NCBI GenBank assembly: GCA_024196135.1
Contig: JAMQCK010000132.1
Span: 1 to 54,321 of the forward strand
Reading direction: 5' to 3'
Length of the DNA stretch: 54,321 nucleotides
Source: Pleurotus ostreatus/Saccharomyces cerevisiae fusant
Taxonomy: Eukaryota; Opisthokonta
Of the stretch, positions 48,590-54,321 are shown piece by piece; positions within the stretch are counted from its first letter, which is position 1, and each line of letters begins with the position of its first letter. Below the pieces are notes generated by a model. It was not told the origin of the DNA, did not search any database, and saw only the letters and a program-made list of their open reading frames with translations. The translations under genes and the position numbers were made by a program.

Positions 48590-49672
48590 ATGATGAAGGC
48601 CGCTCTGGTTGCGTTGGCCTGCGCGGCGGCGGCGCAGGCGCACTGTGAGTCGCAGGTGCTGTGGCGAGGATGATGGGCGTGCTGACGTTTTGCTGCCTCC
48701 TTCCAGTTACGATGCAGTACATTTGGGTCAATGGGGAGGACCAGGGGCAGAACACCGCGCTGCGCGTCCCGCCGAACAACAACCCGGTGACGGACGTGAC
48801 CTCGACGGACTTGACGTGCAATGTCGGCGGGCTCAGCGGCGCGGGGGTCGAGACTGTCGAGATCCCGGCGGGCGCGAACATAACGTGAGTGGGATGATTG
48901 CTATATGGTAGGCCATCGATGCTCATTCCGCGCCTAGGTTTGAGTGGCATCAGCACGCGCAACGTACGGGCGAGGACCCAATTTCGGGAGGCCACAAGGG
49001 CCCCGTGCAGGTTTACGTTGCTAAAGCTACGTCGGACGCTGCCAGCTTCGACGGACAAGGCGCCGTGTGGACGAAGATCTACTCGTCCGGACTCCTGGAT
49101 CCCAGCAGCCAAGAATGGGCGACGGACGTCGTAAACTCGAATGAGGGTGAGCAACGAACGGCCTCCAGCGGAACTTGCACTCACCTAATCATCAGGCAAG
49201 CACTCTGTGGTCATCCCCTCTTCCCTGCCGGCGGGAGAGTACCTCCTACGTGCCGAAATCGTGAGTTCGCGCCCAGGACTGCGCGCCACACATTAATTCA
49301 CTTCTCGATAGATTGCTCTTCATGTCGCACAATCGTAAGAACCTCTTCATCTTCATTAGCGCCCACCTAAGACGTATTCGCAGGTACCCTGGCGCTCAGT
49401 TCTACATCGGCTGTGCGCAGGTCAAGATCACGAGTGGTGGTAGCGCGAGTCCGCCGGCGATTTCCATTCCGGGTATGCATGCGCATATCCAACACCTTCT
49501 GCTTGTTGACGGCTCCTGCAGGCACGTATCAACCCACTGACCCGGGCATCACGGTACGTCTCGACGACATCGAGCACGAAACCGCGCTCGTTTGCTGACC
49601 ATCTGTCAGGTCAACATCTACAACAACCTGCAGAGCTACACGCCGCCCGGCGGTGCTGTCTGGTCGGGGTGA
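48590..49672 (+). CDS. AA9 lytic polysaccharide monooxygenase (formerly GH61)
   Basis: AA9 enzymes are secreted copper enzymes that cut cellulose and related glucans oxidatively. The start [17 protein letters not shown] is a signal peptide. Cleavage would expose the N-terminal His of [17 protein letters not shown], the first residue of the copper histidine brace; this His codon sits at the first intron. The second brace His is likely in FEWHQHAQ or [10 protein letters not shown], and the axial Tyr is in [12 protein letters not shown]. Other blocks are [44 protein letters not shown] and [14 protein letters not shown]. The end is [19 protein letters not shown]. There are about eight exons and about 235 residues. 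No CBM1 module follows. ATG at 48593 is an equally good start. Confidence 0.93.
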
Positions 49673-50476
49673 TGAACTCGCCGTTATGTGCGACAGACAA
49701 TGTAAGCTTCCTTCTTGTATACGATTGGTAACATTGGATGTACTTCTGGATCAATGGGATGCTTTGGGATTTCTCTGCAGCTTGAGATCGACTATCATTC
49801 GAACTTGACCGTAGCTGATAAAGGACTGTGTTGCGGAGGCGAAGCGCCAAACGACGAAGACGCTGCGACGCCGACACAGCGCTTCCTCTGGGAATAGAAG
49901 GCAATTTCGTCGTCTGACTCGGCGTCGGCAGATGGTGGCAGGCGGTGCACTTATGGCCCGCCCCGCACGGCGGAGACGTTGAACCGGAGATTGTGTGAGG
50001 TGCTGTTCTTGCGGAGCGGGCACCATGGGCTAAAAGGAGCGTGTCGCTGCAATGCGCCTGCGCTTTCCCCAGCAACAGCAACGAGGACAGGGTCGCAGGT
50101 GCAGCGTGGCCTCGGGCAGCATCGTGTCGCCGTCCGGGACGCTCCGAAGTCGAACATAGCGGTCACGAGACTGACGCGTGTACGTTATCCGCCACGTGCG
50201 TGATGCCAAATTGAGATCACATGGGCTGTCTTGTTCCAGCCACTCGACGGAAATCTTTTCTCTCCGAACGTCGACCACCTCTCCCCGTCGTCCGCCCGTA
50301 GCCCCAGCGCTTCGGTAGTGCTCGCTGCACAGGGTGCGCATATACTCTCTGTCCAGAGACCGCCCCTAACGCCTTTCCAGTCAGCGAGTTCCCCGACGCG
50401 CCGCCGATCCCCTAGGCACCGGCCTCCCACCGCGAACACATACGCCCTTCCCGCCCACCCTCACGCGTTCGCAATC
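49673..50476. other. Spacer, AA9 gene to intronless gene
   Basis: Contains the AA9 3' flank and the promoter of the next gene. A CACGTG element is at 50193-50198. The frame of the next gene is open without an ATG back to 50231, so a 5' exon or extension cannot be excluded. Confidence 0.45.
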
Positions 50477-52132
50477 ATGGCCGCTACCTTCTCCCATTGT
50501 ATGGTTACCCAGTACGCGTACGGGCCCGAACTCGCCGAGTCCGACATCGTTGATGCGCGCGACGAACCAGTGGACCTCTGCGACAACCTACGCGACATCC
50601 CTGAGCGCCCGCCGGCGCGTTTGGACTTCAACGGCGTAGAAGACGACGACTACGAGCCCGAAGAAATACTGTTCTCGAGGCAGGAGCGCGCTCACGCCGC
50701 AACACTGCAGTGGACCCGCTCGCTGCTGGAGCGGTCGAACACCACCCAGGACACGGATGGCATGGACGCGGACGAAGACATGGACATCACTGGCGCAAAC
50801 CCAGACGACTCCTACGACTCATGCCCGTCCTTGGACTCGTCCTCATCATCTATCTCAGTGACGTCCTCCATGTCGTCCACAAGCCTATCCTCCACTACAT
50901 TCGGTATGGGCGACCTCGACGACGACGACGCGCTCGCCGATGCCGAGACCGCTGGACCGTCCTCGCATTCCTCTATGGACATCGACGCCGACCCATTTGG
51001 CTCCTCATACACCGACAGCATACAGGCACCATCACCGCTCTGCCCCCTAATTGCTGCCCCTCATGACACCGCCGAGCACGAACACACAGACGAGCTCTCG
51101 CTTTTACGCCGCCACCGCTACTCCCTACTTCCCTCCCCACTATCCCCAAACCGCAAGCCCGCCACCCACTCCCAAGCCACGACCGCCAGACATTGCTATC
51201 GCCACCACGGCTTTTCACGCCAGGCGTTCATGCACCTCAAGTGGTTTTGGGCTGTCCGGCAGGAAGAATGGGAGGAGTACACCAACAACGTTCGCGACGC
51301 CAAGGCGTACGGTGGCGTCGAATCCGAGTCCGACGACTGCATCCGGGCGCCCTGGTCGCGGTCGCCTCGCCCCTCAATAATTGAGGAACCATCCGCGCCA
51401 CCACTCACTATTCATCCGCGTCGTGGCGATCTATCAGCGTTGAGAGACCCTTACGCGGCTCATATCGACCGCTGTTTCGTCAGCTTGCCGCTCTGGACGA
51501 TGAACAAGACGCTGTGGATGTTTGACGTTCATACTGCGCGGGAGTACGCCGCCTACAAGGCGCGTGCGACCGCAAATCTTGCAGGGCCCAGCCATGATTA
51601 TGCGGACGATAGCGACGACGAGCCTATGCTCGTCTCCGTGCCGACAACTGCGACCTCCTTGAGCGATGACTCGGACGTGACGCTTGTCGACAGCGAGACA
51701 GGAGACTCGTCCGACGATTCGGACTGCGAGACACATGCGGGCCACTGGCAGCGCCGCGGAGCGTGTATCATCGGCGCAGCGACCGTTGCGTCTATGAACA
51801 TCAAAGCCAGTGCCTTCAAGCACTCCACGGATGACGACGACGACTTCATGATGCTCGAGGACGTCAACCTGAACGAGTCCGGCCCGGCTTCTGCAGGGCG
51901 GTGTCCGTCGAGCGTGGCGCTTGCGGGCGGGCGCGCTGGTGCACATTGTCCTCCTTGGCAGACCAATTGGTACCGCCGTTGGGAGTTACTCATTGAACTC
52001 ATGCGACATGATCGCGAGCGAGCGACAGTCGCGACTCCGTCACCACCATCGACGCCTCGGCCATCAGGTCGCAAACCCCACTTCTACTTCGCCGGCGACG
52101 ACGAGAGTGACGGCTGGTCGGAGCTCGTATAG
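50477..52132 (+). CDS. Intronless acidic/Ser-rich protein of unknown function
   Basis: I do not recognise a family. A single open frame of about 551 codons starts MAATFSHCMVTQYAYGPELA. The sequence is low in complexity. It has acidic and Ser runs (DGMDADEDMDITGANPDD, SSSSSISVTSSMSSTSLSS, DLDDDDALADAE) and a second acidic half (SDDSDVTLVDSETGDSSDD, STDDDDDFMMLEDVNLNES). Two ordered islands stand out: HGFSRQAFMHLKWFWAVRQE, continued by EWEEYTNNVRDAKAYGG, and SLPLWTMNKTLWMFDVHTAR, continued by EYAAYKARA. A C-terminal block reads PPWQTNWYRRWELLIELMRH. Intronless structure is unusual among the neighbours. Its length without stops on a GC-rich strand and the aromatic-rich islands support coding. 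Role and location are unknown. Confidence 0.65.
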   Translation: MAATFSHCMVTQYAYGPELAESDIVDARDEPVDLCDNLRDIPERPPARLDFNGVEDDDYEPEEILFSRQERAHAATLQWTRSLLERSNTTQDTDGMDADEDMDITGANPDDSYDSCPSLDSSSSSISVTSSMSSTSLSSTTFGMGDLDDDDALADAETAGPSSHSSMDIDADPFGSSYTDSIQAPSPLCPLIAAPHDTAEHEHTDELSLLRRHRYSLLPSPLSPNRKPATHSQATTARHCYRHHGFSRQAFMHLKWFWAVRQEEWEEYTNNVRDAKAYGGVESESDDCIRAPWSRSPRPSIIEEPSAPPLTIHPRRGDLSALRDPYAAHIDRCFVSLPLWTMNKTLWMFDVHTAREYAAYKARATANLAGPSHDYADDSDDEPMLVSVPTTATSLSDDSDVTLVDSETGDSSDDSDCETHAGHWQRRGACIIGAATVASMNIKASAFKHSTDDDDDFMMLEDVNLNESGPASAGRCPSSVALAGGRAGAHCPPWQTNWYRRWELLIELMRHDRERATVATPSPPSTPRPSGRKPHFYFAGDDESDGWSELV

Positions 52133-52778
52133 CTTGCGTCGCATCCTCTTTCCTCGCACCCAGAAGCATAGTCATCCCCCTCATCATCCCCCACATTACT
52201 GGATCCCACACAACACTGCAACCTTTGGAACGGACCTCGGAACGCACCACTGGAACACAGCATTTAACGACCTCTTGCTTTGCGCATCTGTAACGACCCA
52301 ATAACGACCATATACATATCGCATATTTTCCTCGCACTCTCAATCACCCTCTCCATCTACTCTCATACGCGCATCATTCTCATCCTCGCGCATCGTCCTC
52401 ATCCTCTCGCACCTCATCCCTCTCCCCCCATCCCCTCGCACCAGTAGTTTATTCATCCACGAGAGAACTCTGGATAGTAGTATATAGACGGCGCCTGCGT
52501 GCGGGCGTCTAGTATATATCGCGGCCTGCCTCGGGCTTGCGGCACACGACCTCCACATCACGACCCTCGTTTGTTTCGCTTTCCTAGGTTCTCTCCTCTG
52601 CACGACGGTTTCTATGTATTGGGATCCTTGTACTAGTACCTGTGCCTCTTCTAATGACCACTGTATCATCCCTCTACCGCAGCTTGCGCTTCAGCTATCC
52701 AATGACTGGTGTCCAGCTCAGTGGGCTTGTAGGGATGCTGTGCAATGTTTGGCTTTGTGGGGGGCACAATTAATTAAG

Positions 52779-52806
52779 CCACGTGGTGTTCTCCTTTTGG
52801 AGAACA
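52779..52806. promoter_or_regulatory. CCACGTGG palindrome abutting a 20-bp hairpin
   Basis: CCACGTGG at 52779-52786 is a perfect 8-bp palindrome with an E-box core. It touches TGTTCTCC-TTTT-GGAGAACA at 52787-52806, a perfect 8-bp stem with a 4-base loop. The pair lies about 63 bases before the TATA box at 52869. Confidence 0.5.
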
Positions 52807-52868
52807 ATTAACGCGGCGCCCGCAGGTTTGGTTCCGCATACCGCGACTTGCTCCCAACGCCCATCGTC

Positions 52869-52876
52869 TATATAGA
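52869..52876 (+). promoter_or_regulatory. TATA box of the gene at 52962
   Basis: TATATAGA, 93 bases before the ATG at 52962. It supports the choice of that ATG over the earlier in-frame ATG at 52848, which lies before the TATA box. Confidence 0.6.
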
Positions 52877-52961
52877 GGTCTGCGACCATCACACTCCTTC
52901 TCGTTCTTGTCTATCCGTTATCAAACAACTATCCTTCACACTCATCGACATCTCCTTCGTC

Positions 52962-53687
52962 ATGCCCATCGCCACATCCAGCACCAGTCTTCGCGACCGC
53001 CGACATGTCGCACTCGTCGTCAAGACGTCGAGGAACGAGCTCGAGACCCGTGGCCGCAATAGAACGAGGCACCCCCTCGTCAACAGCCGCGAGCCCTCCG
53101 CGTCCTCCAGCCGCCCTCCCAAAGTCCGCCCTCCCACACCCGCGCCTTTGTACCACGCACACGAGCTCATGCCCTATCTCCACATCGGCTTCCACGACCT
53201 CGACACGAAGTCTACGCGTATTCCTGGCCCCTACACTCACGGTCCCGCTCCTACGCACGTCGTCAAGATTCTCTACGCCCCCACGCGCGGCGCGACCCTA
53301 CACACCGATACCGCTGCCGACGTGCACATCCTCACCATTTCCGTTCCCAAAGACGCACACCGCGCTGTGCACCTCTCGCACAAGCAGCGGCACCTGATCG
53401 CCGACTTTCTCGCGCTCGCGCTGCCCTACCACAGCGCGACGTGCCCGCCACCGACGCCGATGCGCGGGCTTGTCGCAGACGCGGCGCGCGTCGTCGTGTG
53501 CGCGCCGCGGGGGAAGAGCGCCGTGGGGTACGCGGATTCAGGCCCAGCGCGACTGGTGCTGGCCGCGGTGGCAACGTACGTCGCGTCGATCTCGGGGAAC
53601 CCGGAGCGCGTCGTATTGCCGCAGATCGTGGACGACGAGGAAACACCGACGGTGTGGAAGAAGGCGTGGATTGGGTACACGCTCTGA
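52962..53687 (+). CDS. Intronless protein of unknown function, 241 residues
   Basis: I do not recognise the family. The start chosen is MPIATSSTSLRDRRHVALV, because an earlier ATG (52848) lies upstream of the TATA box. The N-terminal third is basic and Pro/Ser-rich. The remainder looks like a globular alpha/beta domain: LMPYLHIGFHDLDTKSTRI, THVVKILYAPTRGATLHTD, ADVHILTISVPKDAHRAVHL and SHKQRHLIADFLALALPYHS. It continues with LVADAARVVVCAPRGKSAVG and ARLVLAAVATYVASISGN, ending VWKKAWIGYTL. The last part recalls phosphatase-like alpha/beta folds, but no CX5R motif is present, so no enzyme is claimed. Like the gene before it, it has no intron. Confidence 0.65.
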   Translation: MPIATSSTSLRDRRHVALVVKTSRNELETRGRNRTRHPLVNSREPSASSSRPPKVRPPTPAPLYHAHELMPYLHIGFHDLDTKSTRIPGPYTHGPAPTHVVKILYAPTRGATLHTDTAADVHILTISVPKDAHRAVHLSHKQRHLIADFLALALPYHSATCPPPTPMRGLVADAARVVVCAPRGKSAVGYADSGPARLVLAAVATYVASISGNPERVVLPQIVDDEETPTVWKKAWIGYTL

Positions 53688-54321
53688 CGGAAGGACTTCT
53701 CGGATAGACGGTGACTTTGGCTGGCATATACGACTGCGAAGGGACATGGGCTATCATTCTGTGATTGGGTATCTGTACTCACTGCACCGCGATGCGGCGT
53801 ACTAATATTTTCGGCTGGTTCCTTTGTGCATTTTGTATCCTGATCACTTTGTAGCATATAATTCTTATTACTGTTTGACAACATATTTGTTGCGCAATGC
53901 TTGACTCTGAACTTCAAGGCCTCAACTTCAGCTTCTGCTAGGAGGTGCTGCCCACTCCAAGCGTGCATAGCTGCGAAGATTCATTGTCCTCTTGAATAGA
54001 GTGTATTCGCCCATTAAAAATTCAAGATCCAAAACCGGTACATGCGAAGCTAATTGAGCACCGAGCATCTTCATACTACGAATTTGTTTTGGTAAGTTAC
54101 GAGAATCGTTGGTGGCTTCTGCACTCACAAGCGCGGGCAGCCCTTCAGTCACCCTCTCTTCACGTCGTTTCACGACGGCGGGCGGTGTTGGACGGTCGTC
54201 GGGGCCCGTCTGCCAAGTCTCGCCTCGACAAGTGCGAGAACAAGCGGTCCAAGAAGGGTCGCGCTGGTCAGCTCGCCGTGCGCCACTGCGAAAAGATCCT
54301 GGATCTCGTCAGTCTTACTAC
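53688..54321. other. Right end of window
   Basis: Contains the 3' flank of the previous gene. AT-rich sequence at 53800-53900 fits a transcript end. A possible exon begins after about 54145, listed next. A minus-strand frame at 53928-54173 has no recognisable motif. Confidence 0.4.
54146..54321 (+). CDS. Possible partial exon at the window edge
   Basis: Frame reading KSRLDKCENKRSKKGRAG then QLAVRHCEKILDL, followed by GTCAGT, a plausible donor at 54309. An acceptor-like AG precedes it near 54148. The Lys/Arg/Glu composition suggests a helical segment, loosely like the N-terminal helical bundles of fungal kinase or NACHT proteins. That is a weak guess; the gene, if real, continues beyond the window. 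Confidence 0.22.

Larger units (their letters stand above)
52133..52961. other. Spacer between two intronless genes
   Basis: Contains a pyrimidine-rich tract with CATCCTC-type repeats (about 52330-52440). Two TAGTATATA copies lie at 52478-52486 and 52510-52518. The E-box plus hairpin and the TATA box are listed next. No coding frame recognised. Confidence 0.5.

Noticed and set aside
53441..53805. Alternative plus-strand frames over the last intronless gene
   Set aside because: They are Arg-rich frame-shifted readings of the called frame, without ordered sequence.

Overview
The window is nuclear DNA from a filamentous basidiomycete, most likely a wood-decaying agaricomycete. It is GC-rich. 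Genes are interrupted by many introns of roughly 45-60 nt with GT..AG ends and often a CTAAY-type branch site. Intergenic gaps are short, and the cell-wall genes (AA9 LPMO, GH43, secreted lactonase) are typical of Agaricomycetes. The assignment rests on gene structure and protein families read by eye; no species is claimed. Gene ends come from hand-spliced models, so internal exon borders marked approximate should be checked with RNA data.

Layout. 0-5 kb: an EVE-domain (THYN1-like) nuclear protein and a stomatin/SPFH membrane protein, both +, followed by a convergent spacer holding two small tandem-repeat patches and a hairpin. 5-10.3 kb: a UbiA-type membrane prenyltransferase (or terpene cyclase) and an MFS transporter, both -, separated by 2.2 kb without a recognisable gene. 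11-14.2 kb: a long coiled-coil protein of unknown role. 16-18.9 kb: a three-RRM RNA-binding protein of the Nam8/Csx1/TIA-1 type with a long leader. 20.3-29.9 kb: one very large gene on the - strand encoding a neurofibromin/Ira-type RasGAP with arginine finger, FLR motif and Sec14-PH-like module.

31.4-34.1 kb: a WBP2-like GRAM protein ending in a PPxY motif, and an F-box/leucine-rich protein, both -. 34.5-41.8 kb: a secreted GH43 glycosidase (+), a tiny four-exon KOW/SH3-like protein (-), a mitochondrial DUF1992 (DnaJC28-type) protein (-) and, from a shared 384-bp promoter, delta-1-pyrroline-5-carboxylate dehydrogenase (+). 42-49.7 kb, all +: a PPIL4-type cyclophilin-RRM protein, a secreted SMP-30-like lactonase, an unidentified multi-exon gene and an AA9 lytic polysaccharide monooxygenase with a clear TATA box. 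50.4-53.7 kb: two intronless genes of unknown function. The last bases may begin another gene.

Functionally the window is a mixture: housekeeping genes (Ras control, proline catabolism, RNA processing, membrane organisation) interspersed with secreted degradative enzymes. No compact defence island, mobile element, tRNA or rRNA gene was recognised. The best leads for new biology are the UbiA-MFS neighbourhood, the unidentified gene at 45974-48321, the small KOW-like protein and the EVE reader with its charged nuclear tail.
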